Shown: positions 35,247 through 46,306 of the stretch, one piece after another
Layout: every line of letters starts with the position of its first letter
How positions within the stretch are numbered: the first letter of the stretch is position 1
Source of the DNA: Gnetum montanum
Taxonomy: Eukaryota > Streptophyta > Gnetopsida > Gnetales > Gnetaceae
Direction: 5' to 3'
Length of the DNA stretch: 59,981 nt
Assembly: GCA_015680685.1 (NCBI GenBank)
Contig: MNCI01006078.1
Location: 647-60,627 of the forward strand
Notes under the pieces: model-generated
Told to the model about the DNA's origin: nothing
The model's database searches: none
What the model saw: only the letters and a program-made list of their open reading frames with translations
Position numbers and translations under genes: made by a program

Positions 35247-36766
35247 TGATGAGGATCTCCCATGGATTTCACAATCCAAGCTCTTTCGAAGTCCCAAAAT
35301 AAAAAATTTGAACAAGAATAGGAAAATGAAAGCTTTATTCTTACTCAAATTAAGAATTCACATATCAAATTAAGAAAAATTACCAAGGATAGATAAGAGA
35401 TTCAATTCAACTCTCACACACTCAATCAAAGCAATCACACACTCACAAGGATGATCATCAAGATACCTTGTCAAGACTTTATCTCTCTCTACTCTTTTCT
35501 AAACTCCCGATACTCTCTATTCTGTTTAGACTCTCTTGATCAAATTGAAGGTCCAAGGAGTCTATTTATATCTTTTTCCCCTATCTCTTCATCTTCCCTC
35601 CAATTTATCATTCCATTTAATGTCCATTAAAATCCATGGGAGATGTCTACAAGAAACAGGAGACGTCTTTTTCAAGTGTAGAGGTCTTAGAGTAAACGTC
35701 TTCAAATCATGTGGGATGTCTCAGAAAAGCATCTACAATGCAAATGGGACATCTCACTTATAGATGGGACGTTGATGAGTGGCGAGGTACCCCTACACTC
35801 CACCATACGAATATGAGCGTGCACGCGCGATCCGGTCGAGCTCCGCAGACTAAATGCCTTAACGCCACAAGAAACACTTGGTGTTAATCGTTCGTTGTCT
35901 TCCCAGGCTTGCTGGTAAGTGTCACGGTGTATGGTTAAGCAAGTCTAAGGCATGTGATTTTTTTGGTATTTTTGGCTTATCTTCTATGCTACCAGGAGAA
36001 GGATTGAGAAAACTAAACTAACGCTAACTAAGATCTAAGTCTAAATTAACTAGAGTCAGCATCCGTTCCCACTTGCCGGACACACCCTGAACTATGCAAC
36101 TGCAGCTTACCAAACGCTAATCGTTACTGGGATTGCCGCACGTAACGCGAGTGCTCGAAGTGGTCGTACTGAGGCACCTATTTAGCCTACGTGTGATAAG
36201 CAGCCGATTCCTTGACTAGCCGTACACGTCCGTAGACGCTCATAATCAAGTCGTACTTGAACACACTAGGAAAGCAGGAAATAAAGCAATAAATGAAACC
36301 ACGTGCTGCAAGGTTTATCCAAACAAGTTCGTCTTTATTGCCGTACACAACTTGGGTTCAGGTTACAAGCTGCTCGAATAAAGAGCCGTTCACTCTAGGA
36401 CTCCTACTGCGGGCACATGGGGAAAAATTCTAACTCTGGAGTGATCAATCTGCCAGAGCTTCGCTACACTAGCCAGGATTTGGAAATAAGGAGAGTGCCG
36501 CCTCTTATTTATAGAAATGGCGGCGCGACGCGATATCGCGTACTAGTGTAAACCGCGTCTCATCAGACGTATTCTCTACAAGACCAAAATACAAAGATGC
36601 TTGTTTCAAGGCTTGGAACCTTTGGACACCTTCAAACAAGTCCCCATAGCCCCTAGAACACCCTAAAGTCATCAAAATAGTTCCAAAATACTCTCAAACA
36701 TGCCAAAACTCTAGGGAAAGATCCCATCATTGGAGAGATGTTACGCTGGTGTGTTTGATGTTTACA
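35247..36766 (-). repeat. 3' LTR of element H, split by a nested solo LTR
   Basis: The two parts 35247-35772 and 36571-36766 align end to end with the single LTR 38735-39459. The minus-strand TATA is at 35570-35563. The sequence just right of it, 'cacccttctccttc' at 36770-36785, is the complement of a polypurine tract. Confidence 0.85.
35773..36565 (-). repeat. Solo LTR with perfect 5-bp target duplication, nested in the H LTR
   Basis: The 793-bp LTR TGATGAGTGGCGAGG...CGCGTCTCATCA is flanked on both sides by GACGT (35768-35772 and 36566-36570). The minus-strand TATA complement (cttatttatag) is near 36515 and a GCGATATCGC palindrome follows near 36532-36541. Both internal sequence and partner LTR are absent, as after LTR-LTR recombination. 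Confidence 0.95.
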
Positions 36767-36907
36767 TTAGCACCCTTCTCCTTCAAAAGACTCTTGATTC
36801 CCACACAAGATTCCTTTACACTTGGCATACTTGTTGCCCTTTCACATAGGCCACAATTAACATACAAACTAAAGAATAACACACATGGAATGATTAGAGC
36901 TTACAAC

Positions 36908-36908
36908 N
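36908..36908. other. Single undetermined base
   Basis: One N lies in the internal region of element H. Confidence 0.99.
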
Positions 36909-37044
36909 TTTGTGCTTACATTACTGTGGATAAATTCATGAAAGAAGAGTGGATATGATCTTTGCCCTTAGAGGCTCAACTCTGTTTCCATTTGGAGAGC
37001 ACCAAAACCCATGTGTTTCTTCCATGACTTATAACAAAAGAAGA

Positions 37045-38374
37045 TTAAGGAAATTCAAAAGGATTAGGTCTTCTCAAATCAACTTCCATTCTTCCATCCT
37101 TTTTCTTCTTCTTCACCTTCTTCTTCTTGGTGTTAGGAAGACTACCACTTAGCTTTCCTTCACCATTAGCATGACAATGTAGATTGTCTTCATGATTCTC
37201 ATCCATTTCACAGCTAAGACAATCAAGGTCATCAACACCTTTGACAAAGTCATCCTTGTCATAATGCATAGAAAACATCTCCAATTTCTGGAAAATCATA
37301 TCATTATCAATGTCTTCACCAACATCAATAATGACCTTTCTACTGTGACTACCACCATATCCATCATTTTCCCATAAAAAATCAAATTCATTACCATCAT
37401 TAGGTTTGCTGTTACTAATAATGGCATCAAAAGTCATGTTGTCTATATCAAACAAAAAAGGACTCACAACATCATCATAATCATGACAATGATCATGATG
37501 CACATCATTGCCATTGAAAAAACCACTACCAAGATGAAGTGAACAACTAGCATCCATCACACTAACTTCAACATGAGAGACATTACTGCCATCAACAAGG
37601 CAAAGCTCATACTTACCTCTTCATGGCTTCTCCCATCTAATTTTTTTTAACTTGATCTTCAACATGTGGCTATCCAATCTCATCAAAGCTTGAAGGTTCA
37701 AGATCCCAAATAGAAGTTCCTAATCCCAATAGCTTCTCCTCTTCAAAGGAATCGTTAACAAGCTTCGCATTCCATTTTGGAGGTATCAACTCAAAATATA
37801 AACTTTCTTCCATGGCTTTAACATCATTTTCATCAAAAACACCATCCAAGCAATCATTCTTCCACATACCTTGGCTAGAAGACTCACCTATCTCCCATGA
37901 GATAGTCTCAACTTAGCTTAGAATCTCCTTTCCCTTGTCACCATGTATAGGACAATTGCAAAAAGAATGAGTTTCATGCCTTCTAGTGATACCTTTGATC
38001 TTCCTTGAAGAAATCCCTTGATCATTGCCATTCTTTTGGCTTTGATCCTTCACCTTCCATGACTTATGAGGTAGGAACTCTTATTGATCAGCAACATGCA
38101 CCATCTTGGACTTTGAAGATATTTTGGTTCCTTTGATAAAGCTCTTAGTTCCCTCTCTTGTAACCTTTGAGTATTGGGCACTCCTTTGTTCAATAAGAGA
38201 TACTTAAGAACTCATTTTTGCATTGATTTGTTCTTCATCAAACCTTACATATTCTTACTTTCCTTGATGGCTAGAAGATATTCTCTCAATTCTTCTCAAA
38301 ATATCTTTCAAGTTAGTCTTTAATTCCTTCATATCTCTTGACAAATATTGAACTATCTTCTTCTTTGGAAGCAT
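37045..38374 (-). pseudogene. Element H ORF, function unknown: basic N-terminus, acidic middle, Lys-rich tail
   Basis: Reading leftwards from an ATG at 38374, the frame opens MLPKKKIVQYLSRDMKELK and continues with four or more in-frame stops to the open piece at 37867-37670. A frame change leads to a 171-residue open piece at 37560-37045. Features in order: a basic, coiled-coil-like N-terminal section; a Cys/His cluster near 37950 (HSFCNCPIHGDKGK); a strongly acidic middle; and a Lys-rich stretch (KKKKVKKKKKDG) followed by RRPNPFEFP. I do not recognise the family. Its place after the primer site and its nucleic-acid-like basic parts would fit a gag-like structural protein, but the gag core motif is absent. 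Confidence 0.5.
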
Positions 38375-38719
38375 AATGGAAAATGACCTAAAATATAATT
38401 TTCACAAAATTCTACAAGGAAAGATGAAATTTTCAAGATTTCTCAAGGAATGAGACAAGAAATTATTAGATCTTAAAAGAAATAAGCATAAGATCTTCAA
38501 CCCTTAGCTATTACAAGCCAATGGGTGTCCAATTCCACAATAATATTCTAATTTTTGAAAGATATGACAAACTTAGGGATCCAAGGAAAATTTTCAAACC
38601 CTAGGATGAGTAGAATAAGTAGCAAGAGAGAATTCATACAAACTTGAGAATTTGAAGTGATTCTTTGCAATTAAGATGAGAATTATCCACTTGAATGCAA
38701 TTTTCTTCAATTCCAAGTT

Positions 38720-38731
38720 GCTCTAATACCA
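38720..38731 (-). other. Primer binding site of element H (initiator-Met type)
   Basis: The reverse complement TGGTATTAGAGC is one base from TGGTATCAGAGC, the standard primer site complementary to the 3' end of plant initiator tRNA-Met. It is three bases from the LTR at 38735. This differs from the primer sites of elements F and B. Confidence 0.85.
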
Positions 38732-38734
38732 CTT

Positions 38735-39459
38735 TGATGAGGAGCTCCCATGGATTTCATAATCCAAGCTCTCTCAAAGTCACAAAATAGAAAATTTGAA
38801 CAAGAAGAAAAATGAAAGCTTTATTCTTGCTCAAATTGAGAATTTACATATGAAAGGAAGCACAATTCCCAAGGATAGACAAGAGATTTAATCTAGGTCT
38901 CACATACTCAATCAAAGCAATCACACAATCACAAGGATGATCATTAAGGCACCTTGCCAAGACTTTATCTCTCTCTACTCTTCTCTCAACTCCCTACACT
39001 TTCTCTTCTCTTTAGACTCTCTTGATCAAATTGAAGGCCTAAGGAGTCTATTTATATCTTTTTCCCCTTGTTTCTTCATCTTTTCTCCAATTTATGATTT
39101 AATTTAATGTCCATTAAAATTTGTGGGAGATGTCTACAAGAAACAGGAGATGTCTTTCCCGAGTGTAGAGGTCTTAGAGTAGATGTCTCCAAATCATGTG
39201 GGATGTATTAATAGAGACATCTACAATTGAAATGGAATGTCTCACTTACAGATGGAATGTCTCCTCTGCAAGGCCAAAATACAAAAATGCTTGTTTCGAG
39301 GCCTAGAACCTCCAAAAACCTCCAAACAAGTCCCCATGGCCCTTGAAACATCTCAAAGTCATAAAAATAGCCCCAAAACACTCTCAAACATGCCAAAACT
39401 TGAGGGAAAGGTCCCATCATTGGAGAGATGTTAGGTTGACCTGTTTGATGTCCAAATCA
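38735..39459 (-). repeat. 5' LTR of element H (725 bp)
   Basis: This is the intact LTR beside the primer site. The minus-strand TATA (TATAAATA) is at 39056-39049, inside the 'aaggagtctatttatatc' block shared with the 3' LTR. It ends 'gtccaaatca' before ttggt. Confidence 0.85.
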
Positions 39460-39464
39460 TTGGT

Positions 39465-42400
39465 GTACATACATGTATAGATGGAGGAAAACCAAATTAT
39501 AATCTTGACTTTTGGATGTTTGGTGATGCATTTCCTTGGTTTTCTTGACCTAATGATTAGAACAAATAATAATCAAGGCTAGACAACACTAGAAGTCATA
39601 GGTGTGACCTTGTACTTAGAAGGGAGACTTGGAGGTTGATTCCTATGGAATGAACGAGTAGTAGTGAAAGGATGCAGCAACAGATCTCTTGTGGGATGTA
39701 GGACATGCCCATATGCTCCATGAGCTAATTGAATTATTGGCTAGGGATCTGGTCATGTTGCATTTTCACCCTCTCTGTCTTGTCTAGTATATATTCTCCA
39801 TCTCTTCAATTTCATTCTTGTCCATGGTTGTGTATGAAAGGAAGTTGATTGGGCAAAGCAAAGGATGAGATATAGCCATCCAAGAGGATGGACTCACATT
39901 TGATGCTAATGTCATAGTGGTTGTTAGGAATCCATGGGTATCTCATCAATAGATTTCACAAGGCTAGGAAAGACACGTGCGTACTATGGGGAGGAACCAC
40001 ATGTGAATCCATGATGAATTGGCATTGTAAGTGAGTAAGTTATAGCTTATCTTCTAGTGATGATATGGGTTGCATTGCATAAGGCACTTGGCTGGTCTTC
40101 CACTTATGTAATTATTGACTCCATTGTGCTTTAAGGTTTGACCATAATAAATCCCATTGAATTCATCTTACTTGTGTCTATTTTTCATTATTCTTGATTC
40201 TCTAATCATTCTCTAGTTATTGTAGCCCCTCTTTTGTAACTCAAGATTCATGGAAATGCATAGATAAATTAATCAACGTATTTTCCATAAGGCTTAATGT
40301 CATTAAACGATAAGTCTAAAATGTTCTTATTATCTAGCTTTTAAGATGTTCTACTAGGTTAATTTGTGTTGAGTGAGACTTGTTGTTGACCTTGCATGTG
40401 ATTCTTCCAATTGAGAAGCATAATTTCAAGTTGAAAAAAGTGAATTTTAACATTTTTCCTATTTTCAAAGATGTGTAGATGCACCCCATGCATCAATGTA
40501 GGGGTGCCAATACCCCTACACTAGCACATCATCCCCCCACCCCCTGCCTCTCTCTCCGCNNNNNNNNNNNNNCCCCCCCCCCCCATGTCAACGTACTACT
40601 ATAAATGAGCAAATGTTCCAAACTCATTCTTATACTTTGCCTTTTTTAGTGTTTACTTTCCTTTGCCTTTAGTTTTCGTGAACAAGAAAGACTCTATTGA
40701 AATTTCACCTCATTGGTTGGATTAGTGATATTTTTTTACATCAAAAGGCATTGGGCTCTAACAATTGTGAAAATTGGTGAACAAAAATAGCTAGAAACTA
40801 ACCATCCCTATATAAGTAAAATTCATGATCAAGTTAGGCCTACACTAAAGATAGGAAAAATAAAAATAAAAATCCTCATAGAGAATAAGTAGTATAAAAA
40901 TCTTAATTAAACATTACAAGTTAGAATAAAGAAACAAAAAATTGCTAGAAACTTAATGACTAAACTAAAAATGCTCTAAAAGGAAATCTAATCATTAGTT
41001 CCTCTATCTAGCTTCTTCTCATCATAGCTTACCAAATCACTTGAATTGCATAAAAATACAATGGGAATCAGTCTTAAGACTAAGTAGAGTAAATAAGCTA
41101 CAAATAATCTCTAAAGAGTTTTGGTGGGAGGCATTAGGTAGCTAGAAAGACATGCATAGGATGTAGTTGTAAATAAAGAGCTAGCATCCAAAAATAAAAC
41201 AATGTATAGATCAAATATTAAATAACAAGAGATAACTAAATTACATATCCAAAAGAAAAGTAATTGAAACAAGGCTCCAGCATCATCTACTAAACCAAAA
41301 TAAAATTAAAATTGAACACATGATACTTATTGAAAAATTTGACCTACATAAGATATATGACACTTAATAATAAAATCAAGTTACATAAGTGTCCATATCA
41401 CTATTGAGAGAAGATGACCCACATAGTTACTACAAATATTTTTTGAACATCCATCAACAAAGATGAGCAATGCAGGTATTGCTAATCCAAATCCAAAGCC
41501 AAATAATCTAAATGTCAAAACATAATACAGTATAACAAATAATCCTTGGAAAGTGTGGAGACATATCTGAGTGCTTAATGAAGCCAAAGAAAGGTCTAAA
41601 GTTAAAAAAGGTGTTACTAAACTAAGATGTTAAGATGGCCAAAAATGCTAAGATGAAAAATATAGGTTCTAATGGTTAATTGAAAAATGTAGAAAATTAC
41701 CAAAAAGGGAATCTAAGCTACCAGAAATCATTCTAAGCTACTAAAATACTAAAATTTCATTAGTTGTTTTTAGAATTTTCAGTTAGGAAGCCTTAGAAGC
41801 TACATTTTCATCTTTTTTCTAACTTTTTGTTACATAAAGGCTAGGAATCACTACACAAAAGTTGTCTAATTTTTGAAGATGGATCAAAATGTGGCATTAA
41901 AGTTCATCATAAATTACATCACAACCCATGATGGAGGTCATGATGGATTAGGAAGGGCACATCAGGATCCATGCCAATGAGTTGAGAATCTTTATCTTCT
42001 AGTCTGTCACCATTTGGTATTGTGTCGGGCGTTAAAAATGTAAATTGTGATTTAAAACCCTAATTCTATAGTTGAAAAATTCTGTGGAATAGAAACAAAG
42101 TTAAAACAAGAAAAAACAAGATCAAAGCATTGACTAACATCTCATGCATGATAATAAATCTTAGAAGAATACTAGAACATAGAAAATATGAATGAAATAA
42201 TTAAATCTAAAATATTAGACATTTTATCAAATGATTGTTTAAAAAATAAAGATTGGCCAAAATGTATGTACGTGAAACAAAAATATCAAAACCCATAAAA
42301 TAAAGTAGTGTACCAATTTACCCTACCTGCAATGGCAATGTAGTAGCTAGAAATCTTTGTGTAACAATGATCTATCAAATATGCTTCAAAATCTAGGCAA

Positions 42401-43049
42401 AGACATAGGTCAACAATGAGATATAAGTGAAACCTAAAACAAGATTTTAAATTGAGCTATCAATAAGATCTTAGTTGATAGCACAGATTTAGACCTTGCT
42501 CTTCTCCAAGTCGACACGTTTTGCCTTTCTAGTTCTATCTCATAGATGTCAGCAAAGTAAATGGATGATCTTTCATGAAATGATTACTAGATATTTGTGC
42601 TAAATTAAAAGAAAAGCCAAAATACTAAAATAAAAAAATTAATAAAATTAGGATAAAATTAAAATAAAATAAACATTAAAATATATTAGAAAGAAAAGGT
42701 AACTAAAAAGGAAAAAGCAAGGCACATAGCTCAAACCATACAACATAATCAAAAAAGAAAAGGGTTAATAAAGCATACAAAATAGGCTTGTAAACAAGAC
42801 ATATCACAAAAATATTAAGGGGTAATGGGTATCTAAGTTAGGGGTGTTATATGAAAAGTGAAATCTTTGAGAATATGATATTTAACTCTTGAAGAAATAT
42901 CATAGTTATGATCTTGTTATTGGAACTTAACTACACATAAAAACTTCCAAATAGAATAGATAACAAGAGATCAAAGATACTTCAAAATGTAAATAAAAGA
43001 AGTATACAAAGTAGGTTAATCACCAAGAATGATATTATTAATATCGATA
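39465..43049. other. AT-rich DNA, nothing recognised, contains an assembly gap
   Basis: There is no coding or repeat structure that I can name. The gap at 40560-40572 sits in a C/T-rich spot. From about 40850 the sequence is A-rich with many 'aaaata' strings. Confidence 0.45.
40560..40572. other. 13-base gap (N) followed by a 12-base C run
   Basis: There are thirteen undetermined bases, then twelve C. Sequence on both sides is C-rich, so the true length is uncertain. Confidence 0.99.
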
Positions 43050-43900
43050 TCAATATTCAAGCATGTTATATAGTCAGACACTCAGAAAAAACATGAGAAA
43101 GTGAGTCTTTACTTCAACAAAGAGAACATTGAGGAAAAATAATTCTCATATGTTAAATATGAGTGCCAATAGAGAGACTTTGATGAATAAGATATCATAA
43201 AAAATATGAATTTTTGGAAACATAGAAACTCTTCAAATATCTTCCATTTTCTTCATCCAAAAATATGATGATAATTGCATTTTCTAGGCCTTATTGAATT
43301 TGTTACAAATGAAATCATTCTTAGTAATAATATCATAAGTAAATTTGGAGTTAAAAGAAATAATAGATTTGCCATCCTTCCAAAGAATATCTAGAAAAGC
43401 TTGATGCAAATTAATGTTAGCTTTATATAAATTCTACAGATCAAAAATCAATTTTCCAGAAACATTTTTATCTTATTATTCAAAACATAAAGGCTAGAAG
43501 CCTCCTTCCATTTAATCCATATTTTATACATATGTAGATAAAAAATGGTAGTGATACCCAATTTTCTTGAAGTGATAGATAATATAGATGAATTAGTAGT
43601 CCAAGCTTCTTTATTAACAGGAAGATGCCATAAGCTAATTTTCTTAATAATATCTTCTAAAATTGTAATATGACTATAATTTTAATACTTACTAAGATTG
43701 TAGCATGTATCCCAAATTTTTTTAAGAACTAGAAAACTAGGGATACAAATAACCTGAAGAAAGAAAAGATAATGAAGAGAGTTATTAGAAGACCAACTAT
43801 TATCATTGTTAGGTTTTCCTCGCTGCTCTAAGCATTCATAGTAAATCCATAACACCATTAGGACTATTGAATTCATATTCTTACTAGTCTAGTTTACATC
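43050..43900 (-). pseudogene. LINE ORF2 C-terminal remnant with zf-RVT-like motif
   Basis: On the minus strand the segment 43195-43075 reads a Cys/His pattern typical of the zf-RVT end of plant LINE polymerases: PQCSLC, a stop, then KDSLSHVFSEC (CX2C...HX4C). Upstream on the same strand, in shifting frames, are LINE-like stretches such as KIWDTCYNLSKY and the 64-residue open piece at 43876-43682. Stops and frameshifts abound. No catalytic RT motif is visible, and the boundaries are approximate. Confidence 0.45.
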
Positions 43901-45391
43901 ATATCATTAGAACTTTGGGTCTAATGTCATACTAGTTTAGGCATTTGATCATAATCATTATCACATCTCCTAACACATCATACAATCAGAAAGTATACAA
44001 GTAAGAGATATGTATATGCATCAAAGCACATAGATCAACATACAATACTAGTGGTAGAGTCCTTCACAAGCCATCTTGGCTATCAAGACCAAATATTAAA
44101 CTAATAGTAAGACTTCCAAGGCTTCATAGCACCTCCAAGATAAATTTCACCTGATTTAAATACATTCTAAATGAGTCGAGACTTGAAAAAATTAAAGTTA
44201 ATGCCATCCAAATAGGCATAAGATGTCTTATTGAGTGGAAAAATGGAAACTAATGATGGTAAAATTAAAAATTAACCATTAATTGACCTAAACCTAGCAA
44301 TTCTTAAAGAATTTGTTTGAGTATACCTAGAGATCTAAGATAAGTACATAATTGTCAAAACACTTTCTAAACAAAAGATAAACATCAAGCAACCTTGACC
44401 ATCACTATCATAAGAGAGATTCTGAGAATAAAATTTAATCTAATTCATAGACATCCAAAATCACAAGTACACAATCCATTGCACCTCAAATAAATGTAAG
44501 AACAAATTCATGGTTGTGACACTCTAATAACCAGGCTTAGGCTAGAATGGTATTACTTATATAATTATGCAAAATATGCAAAATCTTAAATCACTACATA
44601 ATAAAAATTAAATGGATACCAAGAAATTATGATAGGAAAAGAATTAGGCATCCATAAAATAAATACATCATGGCAAGAGAAAAATGTAGCAAAACGGAGA
44701 ATGTTGGCAAGACAGTGATAATAGCCCCATGTGCTTCAACCTAATCTATGTACTAAGAAAAGTAGGATGAATCCGTAATGCCTAAGCCAAAATACAAATT
44801 ATAATAGTAATAAACGATAATTAAATTGTAAATATAAAATTGATATGAAATGAGACAATATAATAACATCCAAAGGTGTTGGTTACTAATGTTGCATAAC
44901 TATTAAATAAAATCACATGATAAGAGTACAACATAACAAAATATGAATAATAGTTAGTTTATACCAAAAAAAGGAAAAATACAATGCCAATATAATATTC
45001 CAATACCATAATGCAGCTGAACATTACAACATAAAATTAAACTTAAACTAAAATCTAAACCATAACTCAACATTTCAAAGCATGAATTAATAATTAGTAT
45101 TCTCTTCTAAGTCCTTTTCATCTAAGCTAACTTAATTACATGAAATACAAAAAACTAAAGGGAATTAGTTCAAAGATTGAGTAGGGTAAACAAATAAATA
45201 AAATTCTCCCTTATAGATTTGGTTGAAGGCATTAGGTAGTTGGATAGTCATGTACATGGATAGCTGCAAACAAACGTTAGCCAAACCAATTAAAAAAATT
45301 ACAAACAAGAACAAAATATTGACAAAATTATTAACTAATTTATAGTCAAATAATAATAGTTGTTAACTCCACAACCATCCATCAAATTCGC
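43901..45391. other. AT-rich DNA, nothing recognised
   Basis: No coding potential or repeat boundary is recognised up to the LTR at 45392. The upstream part of the LINE remnant might extend into it. Confidence 0.4.
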
Positions 45392-46294
45392 TGATGAGAA
45401 TTGAGGTACCCCATACACCCAACCATACAAATATAAGCATTCACGCATGATCTAGTTGAATTTTGTGGATAGGACTAGTTATGGCATCCAGATCATTATG
45501 CCTTGATTGTAGTTTGCTATCTTCCCACTTGGACTAGTGGTAGCTTCATCACATATGGTTTAGTCCAAAGTGAGACATATGATTCTTGATGTTGTTTGGG
45601 CCTTAGGCTACTCCTAATGATAATAAAGAAATCAATTATTTAACTAATTAGCAATAGAAAGTAAAGTCTAAACTAGCCTATGGGCGATGAGTGTCCATGC
45701 CTAACTTGCCATACACATCTTGAACCCACATATCCACTACTAGGATTACCAAGCATTATGCTACTAGGTGAACCAAGCAATAATGCTACTGGGATTGCTA
45801 AGTGAATACATGTTTATGCTCGAAACTAGTCACACTCATTCTGCCAATTCATTAACATGCATGGAAATGTAAATATTAACTAAGTACATGAAATGTAAAT
45901 TGCATGGAAAGTAAATTTAATCTAAGTTAAAGTGCTGCAATGAATAAGAATCAATCTTGATCTTCTTACCATTCATGGAATGTGTCCAAGTACATTACCA
46001 CTCGTATAAGATGTTGTACAATTGACTCAGATCCATACTACAGGCACTCAATGATTGTTATCTAAGATTATAGAATAAAATTGCAAGAGTTTGGCTACTC
46101 TATTGATCAAAGAATGCCAATACATAATAGGAACACACGTATTTATAGGGGAAAATAGACACTGCATCGATGGGGTCCCATAGATGTAGCAAATGCTAGG
46201 TTGATGAGGCCTAATAAATGCAGTAAATGCTATGTTAATGGGGCAACACCATGTTGATGGGAGTCCATCAACGTGACACTTTAATGCTTCATCA
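45392..46294 (-). repeat. 3' LTR of element A (903 bp)
   Basis: It begins TGATGAGAATTGAGGTACCCC and ends GCTTCATCA, followed at 46295 by the polypurine-tract complement tacccccatgac. The minus-strand TATA complement (tatttatag) is near 46140. It carries all blocks of the family and has internal insertions that make it longer than average. Confidence 0.85.
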
Positions 46295-46306
46295 TACCCC
46301 CATGAC
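46295..46306 (-). other. Polypurine tract of element A
   Basis: The reverse complement GTCATGGGGGTA abuts the LTR edge. The same string follows the LTRs of D (23976), B (52161) and C (58056). Confidence 0.7.

Larger units (their letters stand above)
35247..39459 (-). mobile_element. Non-autonomous LTR retrotransposon H, minus strand
   Basis: Two related LTRs flank a 1968-bp internal region. Left (3') LTR: 35247-36766, which is about 722 bp once the nested solo LTR and its duplicated 5 bp are removed. Right (5') LTR: 38735-39459, 725 bp. Both begin TGATGAGGA on the + strand and share the TATA complement tatttata and the 'ggccaaaatacaaaaatgctt' block. The flanks are ctggt (35242-35246) and ttggt (39460-39464), a target duplication with one mismatch. 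The primer site and tract place transcription on the minus strand. No RT, integrase or protease is present, so mobility would depend on another element. The LTRs differ at many sites, so insertion is old. Confidence 0.85.
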
